From NCBI GenBank assembly GCA_003661385.1, contig QMWA01000007.1, positions 1-26,177 on the forward strand: a stretch of 26,177 nt of DNA. Direction: 5' to 3'. Shown one piece after another: positions 1-7,914 of this stretch. Every line of letters begins with the position of its first letter. Position 1 is the stretch's first letter. The notes below the pieces were generated by a model. That model saw only the letters and a program-made list of their open reading frames with translations. It was not told the origin of the DNA and ran no database searches. A program made the translations under genes and the position numbers. The stretch is from Thermoproteota archaeon (lineage in GTDB: Archaea; Korarchaeota; Korarchaeia; B14-G2).

Positions 1-1
1 A

Positions 2-217
2 GTAGTCAAGGTGAGAGCACAGGTGCACTTCGCAGAGCTCTCTGCGCACGCTGACCAGAAGCAGATCCTCCAGTTTACATCCAGGCTTAAGGGCGTAAAG
101 AGGGCTGTCATCGTGCATGGTGAACTGGAGAAATCTATGCAGCTAGCTAGGAAGCTTGAAAAGCTCAGGGGGTATAGCGTACACGTCCCCAAAGTAGGTG
201 ATGTCATCAAGGTGTAG
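2..217 (+). CDS. beta-CASP metallo-beta-lactamase-fold nuclease, C-terminal end (5' part outside window)
   Basis: The reading frame is open from the left edge of the window to TAG at 215-217, so only about the last 71 codons are visible. They contain ELSAHADQKQ followed by AVIVHGE and then VHVPKVGDVIKV. This is the usual C-terminal signature of metallo-beta-lactamase/beta-CASP RNases (CPSF-like or RNase J-like): a SxHAD histidine-aspartate metal motif, a VHGE motif, and a short closing strand. Known family members cleave or trim RNA. A GTG at position 11 could be mistaken for the start, but the conserved SAHAD motif lies only about 10 residues after it, whereas the full enzyme needs several hundred residues upstream. 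The next gene starts three bases after the stop, which implies a shared transcript. Which beta-CASP subfamily it belongs to cannot be decided from this fragment. Confidence 0.8.
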   Translation, partial: VVKVRAQVHFAELSAHADQKQILQFTSRLKGVKRAVIVHGELEKSMQLARKLEKLRGYSVHVPKVGDVIKV

Positions 218-220
218 CAG

Positions 221-931
221 TTGCTGCTAGCTGCAGTTGGAGACATCCACGCACCAAAGTACCTCTCCATGTTCGAGGAAGCTGTATCTAGACTAGGTGA
301 AAAGCCTGACATGCTAGCCCTGCTCGGAGACCTGATATACAGAGGACAATACCAGTGGCTCAAGAGGGTAGTCGAGGTAGCTGAGACCATAGGCTGCCCG
401 ATGATAGCTGTCCCTGGAAACGAGGAGTTCTCTGAGCGTAGGTTCTCCAGTGAGATGGCAGATCATGCAATTGTACTGAATGACACTCTAGTCACTGTGA
501 GAGCTCACGGCATAGAGCTCTGCATAGTCGGGACCAAGGGCTCTCTAGACAAGCCAACAAGCTGGCAAGCCAGGAATATACCAGGCATAGCTGAGAGGTA
601 CAGGAGGAGAGCTACCCTGGTCTGTGAGCTAGCTAAGGCCTCTAGAGCACAGGTGAAGGTCTTGCTATCCCACTATGCTCCAACCTACAGGACGATGAGG
701 GGAGAGCCCCCCTCAATATACCCCCAGCTCGGCTCCAGAATGCTAGAGAACTGCCTTAAGGCTGGTGTATTCGATGCTGCTATACATGCGCACGTGCACC
801 GTGGCAAGCCTAGTGCTCAGGTAGGCTCCTGCCCAGTCTATAATGTCAGTCTTCCATGCACTAGGGAGGTTTCACTGATAGAGCTCAAGCCAGCAATGAG
901 GAAAGCCGGGTTAGAGCTCTTCATAGGCTAG
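221..931 (+). CDS. calcineurin-like metallophosphoesterase
   Basis: This 236-residue protein has the ordered metal-binding motifs of calcineurin-type phosphoesterases: GDIH (Asp8, His10), LLGDLIYRG (Asp37), PGNEE (Asn67), SHYAPT, and HAHVHRG near residue 190. These residues normally hold two metal ions in the active site and hydrolyse phosphoesters. The substrate is not predictable from sequence; family members act on nucleotides, nucleic acids or proteins. The chosen start is TTG at 221, because the first strand (LLAAVGDIH) would otherwise be lost. The stop of the upstream nuclease is at 215-217, so the two genes are probably co-transcribed and translationally coupled. No signal peptide is seen, so a cytoplasmic location is likely. 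Confidence 0.85.
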   Translation: MLLAAVGDIHAPKYLSMFEEAVSRLGEKPDMLALLGDLIYRGQYQWLKRVVEVAETIGCPMIAVPGNEEFSERRFSSEMADHAIVLNDTLVTVRAHGIELCIVGTKGSLDKPTSWQARNIPGIAERYRRRATLVCELAKASRAQVKVLLSHYAPTYRTMRGEPPSIYPQLGSRMLENCLKAGVFDAAIHAHVHRGKPSAQVGSCPVYNVSLPCTREVSLIELKPAMRKAGLELFIG

Positions 932-972
932 CTGGCTAAAGCAGAGTCCTCTGTGAGGGATGATGACGGAAA

Positions 973-980
973 GCTTATAA
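973..980 (+). promoter_or_regulatory. TATA box of the tes gene
   Basis: The octamer GCTTATAA lies in the 78-base gap between the phosphoesterase and tes. Its centre is about 33 bases before the ATG at 1010, so transcription would start a few bases before the start codon. No ribosome binding site is visible in that leader. The message is therefore probably leaderless or nearly so. Confidence 0.5.
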
Positions 981-1009
981 GCCAAGTGCATTAGGCAGCC
1001 TAGATTCAC

Positions 1010-2554
1010 ATGTCTTCAGAGTCAAAACTCCTATACAAGACTAAGAGCCTATGCCCAGAGTGCCTTAAGCTTATCGATGCAGCAGTGGTTGAGCGAGATG
1101 GGAAAGTCTACATAGAAAAGACATGCGACGAGCACGGCTTCTTCTCCCACATATACTGGAGTGATGCTGAGATGTTCAAGAGAGTCGAGAAGTACGCTAG
1201 AGACGGCAGTGGTGTGGAGAACCCAGCTATAAAGAAGATGAGTAAGGGCTGCCCATTCGACTGCGGCTTATGCCCAATTCATAAGTCGCACACTGCACTG
1301 GGGATAGTAGATGTGACAAACCGATGTAACCTCAGATGCCCCGTGTGCTTCGATGCAGCATTCGCTACAGGATACGTGTACGAGCCTACACTAGAGCAGA
1401 TCAAGTACCTCTTCAGCATACTAAGGTCAAACAAGCCAGTACCATGCCCAGCTGTCCAGATAACTGGGGGTGAGCCTACAGTCAGAGAAGACCTCCTTGA
1501 CATCATTAAGGCTGCTAAGGAAGCAGGCTTCGCTCACATCGAGCTCAACACCAACGGCCTAAAGCTAGCTGAAAGCCTAGAGTACACAATGAAGATAGCT
1601 GAGGCAGGCTGCACCACTGTCTATCTGTCGTTTGAGGGCTTCAGCGACAAGGCTTACGAGCACAAGGGCAGGAACCTCCTGAAAGAGAAGCTGAAAGCTA
1701 TAGAGAACTGCAGAAAGGCGAAGATAAACGTTGTCCTCGTGCCAACTCTGGTCAAAGAGATAAATGATGGGGAAATTGGAAGAATCATAGAGTTCGCAGT
1801 GGAGAACATAGATGTGATCCGCTGCGTCAACTTCCAGCCAATATCCTTTGTAGGAAGGTGTGAGCTCGAGGAGATAGAGAGGCATAGGATTACCATCCCA
1901 GAAGCTATAGAGAAGATAGAGGAGCAGACCAATGGGAGGATAAAAAAGGAGGACTTCTATCCAGTACCAACTGTAGTAGACATAGCTAGGTTCATAGGCT
2001 TGCTTGAAGGGAGCCCTAAAGTCGAGTTTACAACAAATGTCCACTGCGGGATGGCAACCTACCTCTACGTCAGCAGGGATGGAAGCTACAAGCCCATTCC
2101 AAGGTTCATTAACGTAGATAGGTTCTTAGATGGGCTTAGGGAGGCTTCAGAGATCCTCAAGAGGAGAGGCTTCTTAGCTAAAACCAGAGCTCGGCTGAAA
2201 GCTCTATCAGCGCTCAGAAACTCTGTAATCAAAGAGGAGCTTCCACCAGAGTTGGATGTCCTGAACCTGCTCAAGCAGGTACTGATCAGAAGAGACTATT
2301 CAGCTTTAGCGGAGTTTCACATGGGCAGAGTGCTCATGATAGGGATGATGCACTTCCAGGACTCATTTAACGTTGACTTAGAGAGGCTAAAGAGGTGTGC
2401 AATCCACTATCCAACTTTAGATGGCAGGCTCATCCCCTTCTGTGCGATGAACATGACAGACAGGCATGGTAGATCCCTCTACAGGAAGCAGATTGAGACA
2501 AAGTACTCCATTCCAATCGAGGAGTGGAGGAAGCTCAGAGGAGCTAGCGCCTAG
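1010..2554 (+). CDS. tes: tetraether lipid synthase Tes (radical SAM)
   Basis: The protein has 514 residues, close to the size I recall for the Methanocaldococcus enzyme MJ0619. An N-terminal rubredoxin-like site is visible (CPEC at 15-18, Cys39 followed by DEHG). Next comes a second cysteine cluster, CPFDCGLCP (Cys81, 85, 88), and then the radical-SAM motif CNLRCPVC (Cys106, 110, 113). GGEPT at about 153-157 is the usual SAM-binding segment. This order of cofactor sites is characteristic of Tes, which joins the tails of two archaeol lipids by C-C bonds to make membrane-spanning tetraethers. It therefore predicts GDGT lipids in this organism. The gene has its own TATA box and appears monocistronic. 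Its 3' end overlaps the convergent TRAM gene by 11 bases. A close radical-SAM paralogue of other function is the main alternative. Confidence 0.85.
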   Translation: MSSESKLLYKTKSLCPECLKLIDAAVVERDGKVYIEKTCDEHGFFSHIYWSDAEMFKRVEKYARDGSGVENPAIKKMSKGCPFDCGLCPIHKSHTALGIVDVTNRCNLRCPVCFDAAFATGYVYEPTLEQIKYLFSILRSNKPVPCPAVQITGGEPTVREDLLDIIKAAKEAGFAHIELNTNGLKLAESLEYTMKIAEAGCTTVYLSFEGFSDKAYEHKGRNLLKEKLKAIENCRKAKINVVLVPTLVKEINDGEIGRIIEFAVENIDVIRCVNFQPISFVGRCELEEIERHRITIPEAIEKIEEQTNGRIKKEDFYPVPTVVDIARFIGLLEGSPKVEFTTNVHCGMATYLYVSRDGSYKPIPRFINVDRFLDGLREASEILKRRGFLAKTRARLKALSALRNSVIKEELPPELDVLNLLKQVLIRRDYSALAEFHMGRVLMIGMMHFQDSFNVDLERLKRCAIHYPTLDGRLIPFCAMNMTDRHGRSLYRKQIETKYSIPIEEWRKLRGASA

Positions 2555-2864
2555 CAACCACCTGAGCTATCGCATATGTAGCTTTCCTCTTAACTATTTT
2601 GACTCTAACCCTCTCTCCAGGCTCAGAGCCATTCACATAGACAACCAGCTCACCTACCCTAGCAATCCCCTGTCCTCTGTCGTTTACATCTGTTATCGTG
2701 ACCTCAATCTCATCTCCCACATCAATATCCTCATCCCTCTCTCCAACAAATCTTGCATAATCCTGCTCAGCGAGCATGTAGTTAACGTACTTCCTGAGCC
2801 TCCTCCTATCCTTAGGCTTAGCTACAAGCTCTCTCGGCTTCCTTCTAGGCAAGCTCTCTACCAC
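2544..2864 (-). CDS. TRAM-domain RNA-binding protein
   Basis: The C-terminal 60 or so residues form a TRAM domain: VGDEIEVTITDVNDRGQG, then ARVGELVVYVNGSEPGERVRV, then the closing strand ATYAIAQVV. TRAM is a small beta-barrel that binds RNA; stand-alone archaeal TRAM proteins have been described as RNA chaperones. Before it lies a basic, Lys/Arg-rich stretch of about 45 residues (PRRKPRELVAKPKDRRRLRK) that could also contact RNA. I choose the GTG at 2864-2862, which starts 13 bases after the stop of the glycerate kinase. The frame is also open to an ATG at 2921, but that would put 44 bases inside the kinase gene and add a Cys-rich peptide that does not look conserved. It is the last gene of the 4667-2544 operon. 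Confidence 0.75.
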   Translation of the reverse strand: MVESLPRRKPRELVAKPKDRRRLRKYVNYMLAEQDYARFVGERDEDIDVGDEIEVTITDVNDRGQGIARVGELVVYVNGSEPGERVRVKIVKRKATYAIAQVVARR

Positions 2865-2877
2865 GCTATACTTGTAG

Positions 2878-4290
2878 TCAGTTAAAAGCGTTTCTGACAA
2901 CTGACACCAACATGATGTCATTTACATTTGTTAAGGTAGGTCCAGTGAATACAAGCCCTCCCACCCTAGAGAAGAAACCGTAGCTATCATTCCTGTCAAG
3001 AGCCTCCTGAGGGTCTATTCCCATTAACATTCCTCTCTCAGCTGTGTTGCCATACGCTATGGCTCCAGCTGCATCGGTATCTCCATCAACCCCGTCAGTT
3101 CCAATAGAGCACACGACAACCCCTACCTCTCCCCTGATCTTAAGGGATGCTGCCAGCGTGAGCTCTTGGTTTCTTCCTCCTCTGCCCTCCCCTTTCACGG
3201 TGACTGTTGTCTCCCCACCTGCAACGACTAGCACAGGGGGCTCAGCTGGAACCTTACTGTGAGCTGCTGCTCTCCCTATGGACGCCAGCACCTTACCCAC
3301 TTCTCTAGCCTCCCCCTCGATGTAGGATCCAAGTACAACAGCTCTAGCCCCCCTCTTCTCTGCTACTCTGGCTGCAGTCTCAAGTGCACTAGCATTATTG
3401 CACACTATGATGTTCTTCACCTTCCTAAATAAAGGGTCTCCTGGCTTTGGCGTCTCGGGTATAGCCCCACTAGCTCCAGCCTCCAGCATTCTCCTTACCC
3501 GGCTGCTAACCTTATTGAGGAGCCTGTATCTCTCAAGCACCTCTAATGCATCTCTGAATGTGGTTCCATCGGGTGCCGTAGGCCCTGACGCGATCGTGTC
3601 AAGTCTATCTCCGACTACATCTGACACTATCATGCTGACTACAGTAGCTGGGTAGGCATACCTAGCAAGCCACCCCCCCTTCACAGCAGACAGGTGCTTT
3701 CTGACAGCATTGAGCTCACGTATATCTGCCCCAGCTTTGAGCAGCTGCCTTGTAACCTCAACTATGTCTTCAAGCTCAACTCCTTCTCTAGGAAGGGTCA
3801 TTAAAGCTGATCCTCCCCCAGATACAAGGAATAGCACCAGGTCTCTTTCCCCGAGTCTCTTAAGCTGCTTGACTATGGCTTCAGCTCCCCTAACGCTTTT
3901 ATCACCAGGTAGGGGGTGGCTGGCTCCCATGACTTCAACTAAGCTTGTTCTGATCCTGTCCTCAGTCCCCTCCAACACCAGCACTAAGCCTCCTGCTATC
4001 CTATCTCCGAGTATGTCCTCTAACGCAGATGCCATCAAGCCACTTGCCTTACCGCACCCAAACACCCATATCCTATCATAGCGGCTTAGGTCTATCTCGC
4101 TGCTTTCATAGACGCCTCTAACCACCAGCTTATCTTCTCTTAAGCTTATACTCCTCTTAACAACCTTATCAGGCAGCACATCCCTTATAGCCTCACTTGC
4201 AGCTGTTAAAGCCAGCTCAGCTGCCTCCCTATCCTCACTACCCTCTGCCAACCTAAGGAGTTCTTCTAGGTTTTTGATCAGGTGCTCCAT
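2878..4290 (-). CDS. glycerate 2-kinase (MOFRL family)
   Basis: This 470-residue protein matches the GckA/TtuD class of glycerate kinases, which use ATP to phosphorylate glycerate at C2. In archaea they feed glycerate from branched or non-phosphorylative sugar breakdown into lower glycolysis. Visible family segments are VFGCGKASGLMA near residue 75, the nucleotide-binding LVSGGGSALM, the KHLSAVKGG segment, SDVVGDRLDTIASGPT, and a C-terminal MOFRL domain with GGETTVTVKGEGRGGRNQE and GTDGVDGDTDAAGA. Length and motif order are as expected for an intact enzyme. The ATG at 4290-4288 abuts the TAA of the 70-residue gene, so the two are translationally coupled. The adjacent TRAM and zinc-ribbon genes do not suggest a specific pathway. 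Confidence 0.88.
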   Translation of the reverse strand: MEHLIKNLEELLRLAEGSEDREAAELALTAASEAIRDVLPDKVVKRSISLREDKLVVRGVYESSEIDLSRYDRIWVFGCGKASGLMASALEDILGDRIAGGLVLVLEGTEDRIRTSLVEVMGASHPLPGDKSVRGAEAIVKQLKRLGERDLVLFLVSGGGSALMTLPREGVELEDIVEVTRQLLKAGADIRELNAVRKHLSAVKGGWLARYAYPATVVSMIVSDVVGDRLDTIASGPTAPDGTTFRDALEVLERYRLLNKVSSRVRRMLEAGASGAIPETPKPGDPLFRKVKNIIVCNNASALETAARVAEKRGARAVVLGSYIEGEAREVGKVLASIGRAAAHSKVPAEPPVLVVAGGETTVTVKGEGRGGRNQELTLAASLKIRGEVGVVVCSIGTDGVDGDTDAAGAIAYGNTAERGMLMGIDPQEALDRNDSYGFFSRVGGLVFTGPTLTNVNDIMLVSVVRNAFN

Positions 4291-4503
4291 TTAAAGCCCC
4301 ATGATCTCTCTAATCAGCTTCTTAGCCCTCTCAGGCCCAAGCTTCTCCTCAAGCTTCCTCTTGGCCTTCTCCAGGTCATCAGCTGACTCGATGATCCCCA
4401 AGACCTCCTCCTGTAGTCCTGGAGATAGGTCTCTAAGGGCCTCTCTGAGAAGCGTTTTCCTCTTAAGCTTATGTGGAGGTGGAGCTATAGCCAAACGCAT
4501 CAC
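4291..4503 (-). CDS. small helical protein of unknown function
   Basis: I do not recognise a family. The 70-residue product has a basic N-terminus (PPPHKLKRKTLLREALRDL) and then two predicted amphipathic helices rich in Glu, Lys and Leu, ending in KKLIREIMGL. It has no cysteines and no membrane segment. The start is GTG at 4503 or ATG at 4500; the ATG overlaps the TGA of the zinc-ribbon gene, and the TAA stop directly abuts the ATG of glycerate kinase. This tight packing on both sides is the main evidence that it is a real gene. The charged, helical composition would suit a nucleic-acid or protein adaptor, but that is a guess. Confidence 0.6.
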   Translation of the reverse strand: MMRLAIAPPPHKLKRKTLLREALRDLSPGLQEEVLGIIESADDLEKAKRKLEEKLGPERAKKLIREIMGL

Positions 4504-4667
4504 CTCATAAACTCATGCCCACACTTAGGGCACTTCACGTAAGAGCAGGATAGCTGGGAAGACAGGGTCGGGCATCCCCTGCAGGCAACCATCCTACTGT
4601 ATGTGACGCTGAATGAGTGCCCACATGAGGGGCACACTATGATGTCATCACCTCTTATTCGCACCAT
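4500..4667 (-). CDS. 55-residue zinc-ribbon protein
   Basis: A short reading frame from ATG at 4667-4665 to TGA at 4502-4500 encodes 55 residues with seven cysteines in ribbon-like pairs. They are CPSCGH (Cys12, Cys15), CRGC (Cys29, Cys32), Cys41, and CPKCGH (Cys46, Cys49). The first and last pairs resemble zinc knuckles and could hold one zinc ion. The middle pair and Cys41 could form a second metal or disulphide site. The TGA overlaps the start of the next gene (TGATG), and a TATA-like box sits about 29 bases before the ATG, making this the leaderless first gene of the operon. Small archaeal zinc ribbons are often nucleic-acid or transcription accessory factors; no specific partner can be named. 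Confidence 0.75.
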   Translation of the reverse strand: MVRIRGDDIIVCPSCGHSFSVTYSRMVACRGCPTLSSQLSCSYVKCPKCGHEFMR

Positions 4668-4692
4668 CCCGCCTACATGCTAGGCCCTGCAG

Positions 4693-4700
4693 AATTAAAA
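4693..4700 (-). promoter_or_regulatory. TATA-like box of the zinc-ribbon/glycerate kinase operon
   Basis: On the minus strand TTTTAATT lies about 29 bases upstream of the ATG at 4667. That spacing fits transcription starting at or next to the start codon, and no ribosome binding site is visible upstream of that ATG. Confidence 0.45.
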
Positions 4701-4997
4701 CAGTTTCTACGTCCAACAGGCTCTGATGCACGGTATGCCATCTCCTCCCCAAAGCCCCATAGGTGCCATGTCATGCAAGCTCCACCTCATTCCCAGGTGC
4801 TATGAGCCTCTAATAAGTAGAGGAGCCACCTACCTACATGCAGGCAGCTCTAAGGCAGCTACAGCCCCCCAACTAGCAGACTGCATCAGCACTGTGCATC
4901 AGCTGCGATTCCTATGGCTGCAAAGGCTGAAGCTGGCTAGCGTACTGCTTGGAATAAGACTTTTCAATACGAGGAGCGCATACACAGTGGGATCTCA
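4701..4997 (+). other. 297-base region with no convincing gene upstream of hsp20; contains a stable hairpin
   Basis: I see no convincing protein gene here. A reading frame starting at 4726 runs into hsp20 in another frame and has no recognisable features. The notable element is an inverted repeat at 4796-4830: CCTCTA (4807-4812), loop ATAAG, TAGAGG (4818-4823). It is extended outward by GGTGCT (4796-4801) pairing with AGC and ACC (4824-4826, 4828-4830) across a five-base bulge ATGAG. A weak TATA-like TTTTCAAT at 4961-4968 is about 33 bases before the hsp20 ATG. The region could hold a small RNA or a long control region for the heat-shock operon. Confidence 0.4.
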
Positions 4998-5528
4998 ATG
5001 TCAGAGAGGAGACGCAGGAAGCCTTGGTCAGATATCTTCGAGTTCTTTGAGCGAATAGACGAGCTCTTCGACGAGCTGATGGAAAGAAGCTTTGAGAGAG
5101 CATTTGAAAGGGAAGCTGAAGGAGTTAGAGTAGAAGGCCCCTATGTCTATGGGTTCAGCATGCGAATAGGCCCTGATGGAAAGCCTATCATACACGAGTT
5201 TGGTAACATAAGGAGGATGAGAGGCCGCCCTGTTATAGTCCCCGAGAGGGAGCCGCTAGTAGACGTGGTAGAGACCGACGAGGAGATAATAGTCACAATA
5301 GAGGTTCCTGGCGTAGAAAAGAACCAGATAAACTTAAACTGCACAGATAAAGAGCTATATGTTTCAGTTAAGCACCCTGAGAGGGGATTTGATAAGACAA
5401 TAGAGCTTCCAGCTAAGGTGAGGCCTGAGGAAGCTAAAGCCTCTTACAGGAACGGCATCTTGGAAGTAAGGCTCCCACGAGCTGAGAAAAAGCCAAAGAA
5501 GCCTGGAAAGGAGATAAAAATAGAGTAG
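4998..5528 (+). CDS. Hsp20/alpha-crystallin small heat-shock protein
   Basis: The 176-residue protein begins with an acidic/basic N-terminal arm of about 80 residues. It continues with an alpha-crystallin domain (PLVDVVETDEEIIVTIEVPGVEKNQI, with ASYRNGILEVRLPRA as the conserved closing strands). The C-terminal tail ends in IKIE, an I-x-I type motif that in this family docks onto neighbouring subunits during oligomer assembly. Small heat-shock proteins hold unfolding proteins in a soluble state. The N-terminal arm has conserved GP and GFSMRIGPDGKP segments often seen in archaeal members. Only 12 bases separate its stop from cdc48, so a holdase and an unfoldase are likely co-expressed. Confidence 0.92.
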   Translation: MSERRRRKPWSDIFEFFERIDELFDELMERSFERAFEREAEGVRVEGPYVYGFSMRIGPDGKPIIHEFGNIRRMRGRPVIVPEREPLVDVVETDEEIIVTIEVPGVEKNQINLNCTDKELYVSVKHPERGFDKTIELPAKVRPEEAKASYRNGILEVRLPRAEKKPKKPGKEIKIE

Positions 5529-5537
5529 CTAGGTTAA

Positions 5538-7706
<2,169 letters not shown>

Positions 7707-7849
7707 CACATTGCCTTCTCGAGCGATTAACCAGCTCCACCTATAGATTCACTGAGTGCCGCTAGCCAAGGGCTTCTGCATCTGCTCTCCAGTATAATCC
7801 TCTCCCCCTCCTTAGATACCCTTATAACTGTGTGATCCAGTAGCAGCTA
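7707..7849 (+). other. 143-base gap between cdc48 and tRNA-Pro
   Basis: Apart from the tRNA promoter near its right end I see nothing coding or structured here. A pyrimidine-rich run (CTCTCCCCCTCCTT, about 7800-7813) follows cdc48, but there is no clear T-tract terminator. Confidence 0.4.
7821..7827 (+). promoter_or_regulatory. TATA box of tRNA-Pro
   Basis: CTTATAA at 7821-7827 is centred 26 bases before the first base of the mature tRNA at 7850. With the usual archaeal spacing of about 25-27 bases, transcription would begin at or beside the tRNA 5' end, leaving almost no leader for RNase P to remove. Confidence 0.5.
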
Positions 7850-7880
7850 GGGGCCGTGGCCCAGCTTGGCCAGGGCGCCA

Positions 7881-7892
7881 ATGTAAGCGTGA
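7881..7892 (+). other. 12-base tRNA intron at non-canonical position 29/30
   Basis: The exon-intron fold supports this intron directly. Upstream CCAGG (7871-7875) pairs with CCTGG (7894-7898), and GCGC (7875-7878 region) pairs with GCGT (7887-7890 region, one G-T pair). This leaves the three-base bulge GAG on the 3' side and the loop starting CAA on the 5' side, with the cuts CA^A and GA^G. This is a bulge-helix-loop, a relaxed form of the bulge-helix-bulge splice motif. Base positions of the two helices are as read by eye; a one-base shift to the left gives the same mature tRNA. Confidence 0.7.
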
Positions 7893-7900
7893 GCCTGGGG

Positions 7901-7914
7901 GTGCTTCAGTGGAG
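7901..7914 (+). other. 14-base tRNA intron at canonical position 37/38
   Basis: This segment must be removed to give a seven-base anticodon loop and the GC...GC pairs that close the CCAGC/GCTGG stem. The 5' exon end CTGGGG can pair with CTTCAG (7904-7909) around a GTG loop, but the 3' bulge is then about six bases, so the splice motif is irregular. A cut one base to the left gives the same product. The boundary is less certain than that of the first intron. Confidence 0.55.

Noticed and set aside
1577-2044. 155-residue minus-strand frame inside tes
   Set aside because: It lies wholly opposite conserved Tes codons and its Tyr/Leu-rich composition is what antisense of this codon usage yields.
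2865-2921. N-terminal extension of the TRAM protein
   Set aside because: It would overlap glycerate kinase by 44 bases and adds a short Cys-containing peptide with no similarity to TRAM proteins.
4796-4840. Assigning the hsp20-leader hairpin firmly as an H/ACA guide RNA
   Set aside because: There is a bulged stem and an ACA downstream, but no clear kink-turn with tandem G-A pairs and no target match could be tested, so it is reported only as a finding.
4726-5058. 110-residue frame before and into hsp20
   Set aside because: It overlaps the well-supported hsp20 start in another frame, has no recognisable domain and lacks a plausible promoter or ribosome binding site.
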